A DNA stretch of 26,195 nt from Hemicentrotus pulcherrimus. Taxonomy: Eukaryota > Echinodermata > Echinoidea > Camarodonta > Strongylocentrotidae. The stretch is from contig BEXV01000230.1 in NCBI GenBank assembly GCA_003118195.1, positions 182,565 to 208,759 on the forward strand, read 5' to 3'. This document shows positions 1 through 11,955 of this stretch, one piece after another; within the stretch, counting starts at the first letter, position 1; the number at the start of each line of letters is the position of its first letter. Both the position numbers and the translations under genes were made by a program. The notes under the pieces are model-generated. The model had not been told where the DNA came from, searched no databases, and saw only the letters and a program-made list of their open reading frames with translations.

Positions 1-2130
1 CCCCCCCCCCCCCCCCCCCAGCCCTTCAAATACTGACTATACCCGTTGGTATGAGAGCACTAGAATGATGATGCTGTCGCTTGCTCTATCGGGCGCCAGC
101 CAGGTGCCGTTTTCCGTATCCCCTCAGTGACTTTCATAGCATCACATCGGAACAGATCCCGGGGCATTTCTTACAACATCCTATACCGTTAAAGTAACAT
201 TTCATATAAACTGTCCCAGGTCATTCAAACTTTGCCCAGGATATTCCTCGCGATCATGATACACACTAAAAAGAATCATTCAAGATCTTTTCCAGCGTCG
301 TGTGATTTGATACTGTGAACTAGTTTATCAGTGTAGAATAATGTGCATCCCCACTAGCTCATAAGACAATTAATCAAATTAAACAGAAGTAGGTCGAGAT
401 GTCATCCTTAAGAATTTAGTCTTCTAAACAAAATTTGAAATTTATAAACAGCAGGTTGTTCATATTAAACTGGCTGACTGTATTTATAGTTAAGTAGTTT
501 GATGAGTAAAATATGAGTTGATAAAACTCACACTTTTTTTACAGATTGGATGATACAGCCAAATAATAAAAATAATCGACTGCAATTAGTATTTACAAGG
601 ATAACATTTCCTTCCTCCAACAGGCCTTAATGAACTCAAATCTTTATCGCCTTGTCGTGCAACAAAAATGGATTCTGCCTTTAAATCGTACTGATTGCCT
701 GCCGTTTCGCGGCGGCACCGAACCGAGTTTCAATATCAACTCGTTGTGTATATATCTTGCTTGGGCAACCCAATCTCGGCTTCTTCTTTTTTCTTCATTT
801 ACCACGCAGACAATGATCTGTAATCATTTAGAATAGCTATGTTGCTAGCTCGCTATTATTCAATGCTATTCAATCGATGTTATGACTATAATTATGGTAG
901 AGGTTCGATTTTGCAATGGGTTGCGATCTACTAAAGATAGCACTTATCATCGTCGCCATCATCGCTCATGTTATTACTTTGTACGGTATAATGACTTTGG
1001 TTGATGTTTGAAGACACCCAGCATAAAGATATTATGAAATCATAATATAATGGAGTGGAAGGCCTTGGATAATTTTGGTCATAATGATCAACCAGACTGA
1101 GGCATTATGAAATACAGATATATGCATGTAGATCATTCACCTAATACATTCTTTTGGTATTATTTTCTCTCTACGTATCACATTCATTGCTCAATGCATG
1201 GGCAACATTCTCGATTTCCTTTGTATTGTAAATAAATAGAAGATATGAGTATGTTTAATTACTATTCTCTGTGATGGACAGGGTGGGGTTTTTTAAGTAA
1301 ATAGTCTCTAAAATCTACTGCCATTTGTAGTACCAATATTAATCTAGATAATATGCATGAAGACCATGGCAGTCTGAAAGTTAAACGTTCACTTTAGCTC
1401 TTCTTTTTACATAAATTCTCGACGGCATTCTTTACTTATAATGTGGAACAGCATGGTTCTGGCACCATCATCTATAATCAATTAATACAGATAGGTTACA
1501 TCCGCTAGGACAGGAAAAGTAGTTTCTGGTTCGGATTTAAATTTGCTTACTTTTGAACTCTGTGCTTGTTTTACTCTGAAGTATACAAAATGTATATCCA
1601 TTTCAGGTGACCTAGTTCATGGGCTTAAAACATGTAGAACATGAAATTGATGCGGCACTCTATTTCAATTGTGTAGAAGTATCTTCAATGTAATCCCATA
1701 TCAACTAAAATCCTAGTCGGAGGAGGATCGTATGTGTATGGGTGGGAACGTAAAAAAAGAGAGGAGAGAAAGGTGGAGGAGGAGGTAGTGTTGTGCAATC
1801 AAACTGTTTGCAATTGTAAGGTTTGGAGTGAAATGCAAAACACAATTCTGACGGTTTTATGTGTAAGTATTTTCGAATATTTTTAATGTCTGTTGCGTTC
1901 ACAATAAAAATACATATTTTTGCACTCAATTGACATATAACTTGCAATAAACATTCATGAAAATTCAGATATTTCAAAGACGAATCACTTTAATGCATGA
2001 AACAGTTCTTTGAATTCACCAAATGACAAACTCATGACTGAGAAAACTTCATCATATGTCATTCTAAAAAAATCAGAATCATTAATGTTCTCTACTTTAC
2101 TTGCTCTAAATTTAATCTAAATCCACCTGT
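1..2130. other. Non-coding stretch, AT-rich
   Basis: Begins with 19 C residues, possibly a sequence-end or low-complexity run. I see no gene, RNA or clear repeat in the rest. The small open frames at 630-836 and 1705-1977 have no support. Confidence 0.6.
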
Positions 2131-2135
2131 TTAAT

Positions 2136-2228
2136 AATTTATTTATTTATTTATTCAGTCTTCTTTAAAATACAGGGTAGTCCTTTCAGTGCCACAAGGC
2201 CTGCTTTGCAAAGGAGCCCTGTTAATAT
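2136..2228 (-). mobile_element. Probable 3' end of a non-LTR retrotransposon (CR1/L2-like)
   Basis: Read on the minus strand, the segment runs ACAGGGCTCCTTTGCAAAGC, then GGACTACCCTGTATTTTAAA, and ends in a short AATA/AAAT tandem tail. A 3' terminus followed by a short tandem-repeat tail instead of poly-A is typical of CR1/L2-clade LINEs and the SINEs that borrow their ends. The words also look like repeats I recall from sea urchin DNA. There is no reverse transcriptase ORF next to it, so it would be a short truncated copy. Confidence 0.4.
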
Positions 2229-2245
2229 AATTCTGCCGTACAAAA

Positions 2246-2620
2246 ATGGTAGACAGTCGCCATATCGTGGATGACATCCGATTAGTTTTCCGCCAAAATA
2301 TGGCGCGCGCATTTTGTTTGGAGCACATGACAGACCATCGGTATTCATTACAAGAACATGACGGATACATTTTTTCTCCGTCCAGACATAGAACGGGTAT
2401 ATTTCACATAAACATGATCACTGGCTGGAAGCATTGCATCAATGCCATTTCCAATTTTCTTACTATTACTCTTTTATCCTCGGAGGCGCCAGACTCGTTA
2501 TCACAAGATATGCTATTGGGAATCATTATCGATAGGAAAATGTATTACTCGGTAAACCGATATCCCTCCTCTTCAAAAGTACACACGAAAGAAAGGAAAA
2601 AACATGTTAAATCTGAATAA
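2246..2620 (+). other. Unrecognised 124-codon ORF
   Basis: Starts with an ATG (MVDSRHIVDDIRLVFRQN) and ends in a basic tail (KERKKHVKSE). I recognise no domain, signal peptide or membrane segment. It abuts the LINE-like repeat end, and no splice or promoter signal supports expression. Both strands are open over its first part, which points to chance or repeat-derived openness. Recorded because it is among the longest ATG-initiated frames in the left half. Confidence 0.12.
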
Positions 2621-2639
2621 TAAATGGCAAAATAAATCT

Positions 2640-5150
2640 GTATAGAGTGTAATCTTAAGTACTGGTAAGAAGTAAAAAAACTCTTTTCAAGAAAACGACT
2701 TTACGCCACAATGTTAGAGAAATCAATCAATAAAGAAATGCAATTGATCCTCGAGGGTGTACAATTGCGGAAATTTCGCGGATTTGTTTTTATATTTCAA
2801 AATTCAATCCATTTTTGATAGAGTAAAATTTTTGTATCCATGAATCTATTTATGAGCCTTTGTGTACCGTTTTGAACGAAAGGTTTGTGCAGAAATATCA
2901 ATCCTTCAAAAGAGCATGATAATATGAATTTCATTCATTTATGAAACCCTTGCAAGAAGACCTTTATTTAATCGCAATAATTATAACCTCTCCAATCATC
3001 ACAAACTTTCCTGATTTTTCTCGAATTTCCGATTCGGACATATTATCAGGTTTTTCATTCTTTAATCAATGTTTAAAATGTGATAATCATGAAGACAAAC
3101 TAAACAAAGCTGAACTCGAAAAAAAGAAATCAAATATATAAAAACTACAATAATTACTAGAAATACACCCCTTCACCCCCATATATCATTGCTTGCGGGT
3201 TCACTTTAATCCTACAAGAGTTGATTTTGAAGCGTTTATTATTCAATGGATTGAATCCAGCCTTTCATGACGCTTACAAATCGTCTCAAATCGTCTCCTC
3301 GGGCATTTTGGACGAATACATTTGCTTGCATCCATAGAGTGCGGACTGAACGAGATCATCCTACATCGTACCCACCTCTGCCTTAAACCTAATCTCTATT
3401 AAAACGCTGAAAATTGGAAAAATGCATAAATACAATTTGTCACGGATATGACGTCTTTATAAAGTTCATAGTAATGATAACTAATCCACGCAAATGTAAA
3501 GGTAGGCAACAATATAGACCTTGATCTAAGGCCTTTGTATATATTACAACTAGCGGAATATTATATCTTCCTTTTACTGTTCTTTATCACATTTTGATTT
3601 TATAGAGAGACAGAGAGGGGGAATCAAAAGGCCATGGTAATATTTTTATTTGTTTTATTTCTTAGAAAGAAGGATAATTTTTCAGAATAATCACTTCTGT
3701 GTTGTTACTTCAACATAATCTATACATCTCTCCTGATGTGTCTGTTATTTTGTAACAGCACTCCCTTCAGCTACATGTATACCATGTACTTACGTTAAAC
3801 ATTGTTAGTGTATAACAGTTTACTAACACTATAGCTTCAAAGTCTGTCCGCATTACAGCTTAGCTCGTTTCAAAATGGCGCCTGTACTGTAGGCTTTGGG
3901 GAACATTTGAAGGTTATTGACAGCCTGGCTGCCGCAGGGTATCATCAAGTATTCACCAGTCACTCACTGCACAACTTGTACCAAAGAATAACACCCATCT
4001 CCCTTAAAAAAGTACGATCTTGTGGCCGAGATAGACGTTCGCTCATCAGTTAGAAGCAAAGAGTTTATAGTCTACGATAATGCGTTAGGTCATATTTTTC
4101 ATCGCTGTACAATTTATTTTTGTACATGTATGATATAATTCTGGAGATAAAAAGCATCATTTTCAGAAAAAAACATGTTTTATAAGCAGTTCTTTAAAAA
4201 GTAATTCCACAACCACAATGAATTTTTTGTAGGAAATAATGAATTATACCGTCCTCGTGCATGATCACTACCAACATCTTGCGCCTGACTCATAGACTAA
4301 TCATTGTTGATCGGAGGCTCCTTTGCTCAAAATTTGTGGAGAGGGGTTTCCCCTCTAGGCACTGTCTATCTATCTCCCAAGCGGGCATTTGGAGGAGACA
4401 GGCGTTGGCTGGCTGGCTGGCTGGCTGGGGATGCGACACATCGCCCAAGGGTAGGATGTCAGCACCGATGAAGAAGATGCTGACACTGATTAGGGGCAGA
4501 AAGCAGCCTGTACCAAAGACGCTTAATTGCTGGCTCTGGGCGGCATGAGGGGGAATGGCGCAGATAGTACGCCTGAGTGGTGTTTCGAGAGTGCAGAGAA
4601 CATTGTGTGCCCTCCCGTCTGTATCTGACATGCTAGTAATAAGTATCAAGTGAGGCATATAATATATAATACCTCAAAACTATATAAGAATGACTCACGG
4701 TTTATTGAATAAAGATGAAATCATATCTGGCTAAGATAAACATTTGCATGTCTCCCATCTTATCAAAGTGATAATCCATCACAGATTGGGTGCGAACCCT
4801 GTACAATATTACGGTGACCCTTTCTTTCTTTTCTTTCATCGGCACTACGCCCTTTAAGTTGATCCATGAAGTGGTGACGAGGCTGATGATGCTGTAGGCA
4901 GCGTCTGGATGACGCTGTTTGGAGAGCAAGCCTCAGTGAGGTGCTAGGGTCTGCCTAAGGACACACCACTGTTTACATGTTGGCACGAGGACTCAAAGAA
5001 GGGGGCAATGCGCTCTTCTCGGTAAAACGCCCTCAAGATAAACATCCTTACAAGAAAAGACGGGTGACAGAGCGAGATTATTCTACAGCAAGTAAAAGAA
5101 AGCAAGACATTAGGAATCGGAAATAATGCAATGATATACTGCTTAACAAC
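2640..5150. other. Non-coding stretch
   Basis: No gene is supported. An AAAATGGCGCC word at about 3874 resembles a YY1 site but has no partner signals. The frames around 4260-4660 are open on both strands across a GGCT repeat. Confidence 0.5.
4408..4430. repeat. GGCT tetranucleotide repeat
   Basis: Five consecutive GGCT units sit inside a stretch (4260-4660) that is open on both strands. No gene is supported by it. Confidence 0.8.
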
Positions 5151-5157
5151 AAAAAAG

Positions 5158-5320
5158 GAGGGTACGAGATAGAGAGAGAGAGGGAGAAATGTAACAAGAG
5201 AGAAAGGGTAAAAGGAAAGACCGAAAGTGAGAGATAGGAAGACATATAGAGAGACAGATAGACAGAATTAGACAAACAGAGAAAAATAGAAAGGCAACAA
5301 AAGAAATAATGAGAAAGAAA
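5158..5320. repeat. Purine-rich GA/GAAA tract
   Basis: The plus strand is almost all purine with degenerate GAGA and GACAGA repeats. The Ser/Leu-rich frame on the other strand is a by-product. Confidence 0.8.
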
Positions 5321-5736
5321 AAAAAATCGTTGTATTAATGATGATCGTTCGATATTGATGCATACGCCACAGTCTCTTCTCATTTCAAATCAGTCCACAG
5401 GGGCAGGATGTAATAGTCTTCAAGGAAATGCAATGTCATAAGGTAATACATGACACCCTCACTGCAAAACAAGACATCAATCAAGACACAGCTGAGACCT
5501 GAATACTCCCCCAGTCAGGGGAGAATAGATCCTCGTGGCAAAACACGTTACCGTAAGTAACATCCTTCTCAACTTGCAGCAACCGCCAATAAGGTCTAAC
5601 CTCCTGACGCCCGTTACGCAGGAAGCGCAATTTCGATTGTGTTATTGCCTGCGCCAATTGAGGCATTCAATCTCACTATACAAAATTCGTTGAAAGCATT
5701 GTTTGCTATGTTCATTTTGCGATCGCTTTTTGCCTT

Positions 5737-6195
5737 ATCAGGACAATCACCCAAGGACAATGTACCACCCCCGGAAAATTACCCACCAAGGACAACCAAC
5801 CCCGAGGACAATTACTCCCAACCCTGAAATATACCACCCTGGGCAATCAGACCGTAGTAAAAAATTACCCCCGAGGACAATTACCCCCACCCTGAAAATT
5901 ACTGCCTGTTCATTAAAGGGGAATTCCAACCTGATAATAAGTTGGTTAATTTTTTTCGGGAGGTAGTTGTCCACGAGGGGGGGGGGCTGATTGCCCAAGG
6001 GGGTAATTTTCTGAGGGGGGGGGGGTAAATTTTCAAGGGTGGTGGATAATTGTCCTCGGGAGTGGTTGTCCTTAGGGTTATATTCCGGGCTAATTTTTCG
6101 GGGCTAATTTTCCGGGGGTTTATTGTCCTTGGGATAATTGTCCCGTTGGACATTTTCAGAGGGATGCTTTTTCAGGGGGTGATTGTCTGAGAACC
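5737..6195. repeat. Foldback element of GGACAATTACCCC-like modules
   Basis: From 5737 to about 5905 the plus strand carries many variants of a short module, for example GAGGACAATTACCCCC and CCTGAAAATTAC. From about 5946 to 6195 the same modules recur in reverse complement (GGGGGTAATTTTC, GGATAATTGTCCTCGG, GGTGATTGTCTGAG). The outer edges are related as well: TCAGGACAATCACCC on the left against GGGTGATTGTCTGA on the right. The whole can fold into an imperfect hairpin around a loop near 5925. The proline-rich open frames across it follow from the repeat composition. Confidence 0.75.
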
Positions 6196-6199
6196 GCTT

Positions 6200-8940
6200 T
6201 TTGCAGAATGCCACTTAAAAACACAAACTATTGCCTAAGAAACCCATAAGTCATCATCAGACCTTGTGTACGATAGAATTTTTATGTTAAAGATCTCGAG
6301 CTCACTTTTTATAGAGTTGACCTTTCTTCAATCAGTCACCCCTACTGCTAATCTACGAAAGAATAACTTTCATTGATTATGCAAGTTCAAATAATAGTTC
6401 CACATCTACCCTAGATTAGACCCTAGAGTGCGATTTGAATTCAATGAACCAGTCGGAAGTAATGACATTCACATTATATATGTACTGTCTATACAGTGCC
6501 GAGCATGATGAGATTTTAATGATTAGCTCTCAAAGATTATTCTCAAGAGTATCATCACTATTCAGTCTCACTGTCAGTGCATAACGAATTCTCCTATGGG
6601 ATCATGAATGATGGAAATGCCGTAAGACACAACGGGGATGCCCATTCCCTGTATTATTCGGCTTTGCTTCCAAAACTTTGACGGGCCTGAGTAGAACAAG
6701 AACAGGTAAATAGATTCATGACATTTGAAGCCTATAGGTATGTATGGCAATGCCTTAATGAAAAAAAAATCATGTCAATTCATGAGATGTCATTCTTGTG
6801 GCATCCTAATCATCTTCGAGTGAACTATAACACTCAGAAAGATTGCATGTCCGTATCTTATTCATTTTCTATGTTAGTTGAAATGTTCAGTACATACAAG
6901 AAATCATTATCAATGTGATTTGTGTTATAGAACGACTGAAGGCATTAAACAAAATACTTTGTCTTCACTATTTGGTCAAACGTATGAAAGATTATTGATA
7001 TCGAAATATCAATGACGTGTTTATCTTTAATATGAAAGCATTATATAGTTTTGCAACAATAAAAAATATGCTTTAAAAAGTAGAGCGATACTTCCATCTG
7101 AAAAATGATTTTCGGATTCCGAGTGAAACACCCTGACTTCAGTGCCTTATAATGAATACATCGGACAAACCAAAATGTCATTTTACATACCAATTCAGGT
7201 GATCTTAATAACTTTAAAATTTACCTCACAAAAAGTCAAAAATACACGGTATAATTTAACACAGAAAATTAGAAGCTGATCTAAATCTACCACGAATATA
7301 TTCATTAAACTCCTTTCACTTTAAGAAATTTAGTAGTATTTGTATTCTTTACTCTTTAAAACAAAATATATATTTAAAACGCACACACATGCACATAAAG
7401 TCTGATATAGACATATCATACCATTGCGTAAGATAGTATTACAATGAGGATACGGAAGAATAGAAACTATATACACTCTGTAATTGTAAATTCACATTGC
7501 CATAAATAACCAAAGATTCGATAACGTTACAAAAACGTTCAATATTCATCACATAACATTCGTCGTGCAAAAACCCCGCAATTATTCATCCCAAATCACT
7601 CGTTAAGAAAAAAAGGAAACGAAAGGGGTTTTCCCTTTCTTGACCAGGTAGTATATTGTTTCGATCGCTCATCTATTTCCGGATGAATTTTACAATCTAG
7701 TTTAATCTACTTTATACTACAATTAGATTTCAAAAGAAAGAAATAACTTTCCGTACACGATGATAGAGAAATCCTCTTCCCATTTTTCACATTATAACTA
7801 AGAAGAATTATGGTATCTGGCAATCTGGGAGAGAGGAGTAACTTAGAAGAAGCTCAGTCAAGTAGTTTCTAGGACACTTTGTAATTCTTACAAAATCAAA
7901 GAAAATGCAAACAACGACAGCGCAAAAGAAGAACAAAGACGGAATGGGGGATGGAAATGAAAAAGGGGGGGGGGGGGNGGGGGGGGGTAAGAGAGTCAAA
8001 GGAGGGCGAAAATATACGCCTCCGCGAAGGCTGTATAGTAGCAATAAATGGCGACATGGCCCCCGGCGGTTACAAGGAGAGGGTGTATTGGGGTCAGTCG
8101 CATAGATCTCGTTATAATTCAGCTGTCAAGTGATGATGAAGCACTGCGATTGGCACACAACTCCCCCTCAGGTGTCTTATCAGTATCTGGTAATGGCCTC
8201 ATCCATCTACCTGAGACGGTATAAGGTTGGCCACAGCCATGTTGTTGTTGCATCTTCCATGGAAGGAAAAGTTGAGGGGGGTTGGGTGTACAGTCGCCAC
8301 GGCCGACATGATTATTTCATATCCTTATATAAATTCTGCTAGAATCCCCTCTTCTGTCTGTATGTGTCACTCTCTCCCTTCTTTTGTTTAAAACTTTAAA
8401 GTGGGACGGGGTGAACTGTGTTAGAAAGGGAATTCGTGCATAAAAGTACAACAGATGAACAAAATAACAGAAGTGTGATGGAAGAAAAAAGGTGTATGTG
8501 GTATCATCTCACATATTAAAAGGCATCATAATATAACTACATGTACAAGGAAGCTGATATAACAGTGGCGCCAAATTCCTTTGAAATGTGTGCATATATT
8601 GTAACATTAATTAGAGCAAATTGCTACACAAACGAACAACCTAAACAACATCAAATAACATTCTTGGGAGGAAGATTTCTCAAAGACATCCAGGAAAGTA
8701 AGGAAGAGAGTTAACTATGTCATTCAGGATTAAACACAGCAGTGTTAAAGGTAGAAAGTAAGAGGGGAGAAAGAGAGAGATAGAGAGGGGGTGGGAGGAA
8801 AAGCATGGTAGAAAAAGGTTGGACGCCATCTGAAAGGGCAAGATTTAGAAGTCGGACATTAGGGATTTCGCGAGGCAATCCACAAAAGCAGAGTTGTATT
8901 GGATACTGTGGAGTGTCGGCTTACAAATGGATGTGCATCC
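6200..8940. other. Non-coding stretch, AT-rich
   Basis: Apart from the poly-G run near 7978 and a short GA-rich tract near 8757-8800, I see nothing that can be called. Confidence 0.55.
7963..7987. other. Poly-G run with an unresolved base
   Basis: A run of G is interrupted by a single N at 7978, so the run length is uncertain in the assembly. Glycine- or proline-rich frames crossing it are artefacts of the run. Confidence 0.9.
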
Positions 8941-9420
8941 GCGGCTGAATATTTTGGAGTTTGGCGGGGAGATCGGAGAGCGCGGGAAAGTTTGCCCGTC
9001 TCAAATGTCATGTTTGCCAGCATCGAATGACGACGACTCGTGAGATGTCTGGCAAACCGCGTCGAGTTTCCCCAATCAGTTTCCTCCTCTCCGACTACAT
9101 GATGGGACGAGGGATAGAGAGTGAGAGAGAGTGTAAGGTAGAAAGGAAAGGCGAGACGGCCAGGAGAGAATCAAGGGAAGCATTACTTTACTTCACGCTC
9201 TGATTCTAGGTTTTCACTTTACTTGCATCTGCCAGGATGGTTCAAACCACTTTTTGGGGTTTCAGATTATAGTGGGGGCCTCAAATCTTCTTTCTTGTTT
9301 AATCCAAGAATCGTTTCTCTCTCGCCCGGCTTAGCTTGCATCTCGTGGGGCGAGTGACGAAACCAAACTCCCGCCAATTCTCCGCCACTAATCCTCTGAG
9401 AGATCCTCGCGCTACATTTG
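8940..9420. promoter_or_regulatory. CpG-richer island with three E2F-like sites
   Basis: Within an AT-rich neighbourhood this stretch holds TTTGGCGGG at 8960-8968, GCGCGGGAAA at 8980-8989 (the reverse complement, TTTCCCGCGC, fits the E2F consensus) and CTCCCGCCAA at 9368-9377 (reverse TTGGCGGGAG). There are also many CG dinucleotides. Such clusters occur in promoters of replication and cell-cycle genes. No adjacent gene is recognised, so a regulatory role is inference. Confidence 0.25.
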
Positions 9421-9557
9421 AAACCATTCGCCTTTGCAAACCAATATGACGCTTGTTTTCTCGATGCTGTTTTTATCGAAATTATGAGCGGTTTCGTATC
9501 CGCACGCGGCGTAAATCAATACTGCTTTCATCCCACACCAATTACTTTGAGATGTAG

Positions 9558-10007
9558 ACTGACAGGGGTAGGCTATTCGCTTACATCGAGGTGCCTCTGA
9601 TTCGAGACCCAAGATATACGCGCTGCATCGATAGCGTTTTCAAAAACTTTCTTTTAAACGAACCCGCAAAAGAGGAGAGAGAATTGAACGAAAAGTGGCG
9701 CGATTTTAAACGTGATATTCCATCACCCAGTATCGAGATTGAATGTCCCGAGTGGAACGTTCTCCAATCTCAACATCCGATATCATCGGCGGTGTTATAC
9801 TTCTACCGATCCTACAACCGAATACCATACTCCTCAGCTGTCTACTTTCATTCTCAAAAGAGGAAACCTGACCGTGATGTTGATTGCCGGGTCATTTTTC
9901 CCTTAACAGATGTTTCTATAGCACTCCCATCTATTATGGTCCCGCCTCGCATTAAGGAAAAATATCAACCAGGCGAAATAACAACCTCTCGTCTTGCAGT
10001 AAACTAA
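9558..10007 (+). other. Unrecognised open frame, about 150 codons, no early ATG
   Basis: Open from just after a TAG at 9555 to a TAA at 10005. It lacks any ATG until close to its end, so it could only be an internal exon or chance. It contains EPAKEERELNEKWRDFKRD, a charged segment, but no domain I know. It lies in the CpG-richer island that starts at 8940, which lengthens stop-free runs. No clear splice acceptor precedes it. Confidence 0.12.
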
Positions 10008-10389
10008 GCCGTAGAACTCCGCGGGGCTGGTACATCCTAGCCGCCCGCTCGTATTGCAGATTGCCGTCAGCCGTGTCACTGACAATGAGACATTCCTCTC
10101 TCCAGAGTCTTTAAGCATATAGTGTTCATGGTTGGCATAGCAACAGACACAGAAACTTATATTGACCCCGTGGGCAACTTATTTTTGGCGCGTTCATACT
10201 TCAAGCTCAGCTCCAACCTGCTTGCCGGATATCCTGAGCTCTTGGTTGAAGAAGCCAAATCGCTCTTGAATCCAACTTCTTCCTCTGCCGACCGCAAGAA
10301 CTGCTAATCTTCCATCCAGGCATTTCGCATAACGCCCTGCACCAAACCACCTCCCATCCGCCATTGGACTGAAACCAACTGGGAATATT

Positions 10390-10797
10390 GTGAATAAAGT
10401 CCAATTTGTTCCAAATCTCATCATTCTGAAGACTAATAAAAAAAAAATACAAACGTCGTACGCCAATGTTAAACTTACAAAACATGGTGTGGGTGTATTG
10501 ACGAAGACTAAGCAGGAAACTCTTGGAGGAAACAGGGAATGGAGACGAGACATAGCATCTGTCAGGATGATGGAAGATGCCCTCCAACCTGCATCTCCTT
10601 TCATCCCCAAAGACTTCCCACTGACCGATGAATATGGAGTCATCCCTTCATGTGTTCATACAAGACAATGGGTATACAACATCGTTCGTTGGCCTCTAGC
10701 TATCGATGACGTGGTACGGCAGCAATTGCATGATCATGCAAAACTTCAACAAATTTGTGAACACATATATTCCTCTCCATTAGTTCCTTTAGGTTAA
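10390..10797 (+). other. Unrecognised open frame, overlapped by a 149-codon frame on the other strand
   Basis: Plus-strand openness ends with WVYNIVRWPLAIDDVV, then IYSSPLVPLG and a stop. The opposite strand is open from 10643 to 10194. Neither frame has a good start context, recognisable domain or splice sites that I can defend. Two opposed open frames in a locally GC-richer stretch are more likely compositional than genic. Confidence 0.1.
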
Positions 10798-11150
10798 GTC
10801 TTGAAGCTATCATCTGGGAATTCTGAGCTGTGAAAGTTAGTTCTTTCCTGCGTTAAACCGTTCATGTTAGAAAATAAGAGAACATGCTCCAATGGAATTA
10901 CAAGCCATGTAGCTTCGATGGATCATGAATCAAGTATGCCAAAAAAATTGATTTGCTTGCAGAAAAAAATGTCTTTAAAGCCAATCTTGTTTCCAACTTG
11001 CAAACTTTGCATATGATTTGCGGAGAATGATCGACATATGTATAAGAGAAAAGGTCATTTACAAAATTAATCTGAAAATACTGTACTTTAAAAAAAAAAA
11101 ATTTAAATTAAAATACTTAAAAAGGATGTGAACACACAAAGTAACAGCTT

Positions 11151-11325
11151 ATACCCTTTTCTAACTGCACTCTATCGGAGTGACACCGATGAAAATACCG
11201 ATTAAATTGTCCTTATGTAAACAAATGTGAAACCGCAGTTTTCCCCCTGTTGCTTTCTAACTGCCACTTTCATCGGATGCGTCCGGATGCTTCCGATGAA
11301 AATCGGTGCAGTTAGAAAAGTGTAT
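11151..11325. mobile_element. Small MITE with 20-bp inverted ends and TTA flanks
   Basis: The left end ATACCCTTTTCTAACTGCAC and the reverse complement of the right end (11306-11325) agree at 19 of 20 positions. A TTA lies at each edge (11149-11151 and 11325-11327), compatible with the 3-bp TWA target duplication typical of PIF/Harbinger elements. Inside, CCGATGAAAAT occurs twice directly. The right third (about 11254-11320) can fold on itself into a long hairpin. There is no ORF. The family assignment is an inference. Confidence 0.65.
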
Positions 11326-11766
11326 TAGAGAAAGGAAAATCGGGACAAGCTGTTACCAAACGTAATGTTCGTAATAAGGACACACATTTCACATGTTGAA
11401 AAAAAAAAAGCCAATTTAATTTTATCAAAAATGTAACTCCTGGCTAAATATCACTTACACCTACTGGCTAAACTTCAGGAGAACAAAACTGACTTTGAGC
11501 ACGAGGTGACTTGATTTCTAATACGGAAGATGAGGAAGAAATTACAGACTTTGTTCTGTAAGCAATAGGTAAATTGAAGAAATGTAGGGCAGACAGAGCC
11601 GAGGTCAGTGAAAGAGATAGTAACCCTGTAATGGTACAATGATCCCCATCTCTTTGCAATCTCCATCCATCATCACATTCTATCATCTGATGCGATCCAG
11701 TTTGACACCAACACTCTCTACCTTCTGGTCACTTGGCATTCCAGCCTCCAGGTTCCTCTGTCTGTA

Positions 11767-11955
11767 TCTCTCTCTCTCAAAAAAAAAAAAAAAAAAAACC
11801 CACTCTCTCTCTCTCCCTCTCTTTCTCTCTGTTCAGCGTCTCTACATCCCTCCCTCAACCTCTGTTTGTCTGTTTCCCTCTCTGCTCAGTGTCTCTCTAT
11901 CTCTCCCTCAACTTCTCCCCTCTCTCTTTCTCTCTCTCTCTCTCTCTCTTGCTAC
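11767..11955. repeat. Polypyrimidine CT tract with a 20-A run
   Basis: Degenerate CTCTCT and CCCTC repeats are interrupted by 20 consecutive A residues at 11779-11798. An A-run set inside a CT tract may mark an old retroposed tail or a replication slip. The Ser/Leu-rich frames over it are not genes. Confidence 0.8.

Noticed and set aside
4261..4658. Overlapping frames of 95 and 122 codons on opposite strands, with a hydrophobic stretch and an acceptor-like sequence near 4485 (minus strand)
   Set aside because: There is no donor to match the acceptor, no recognised domain, and both strands are open around a GGCT repeat.
5703..6153. Proline/threonine-rich frames on both strands
   Set aside because: They arise from the GGACAATTACCCC-type modules of the foldback element.
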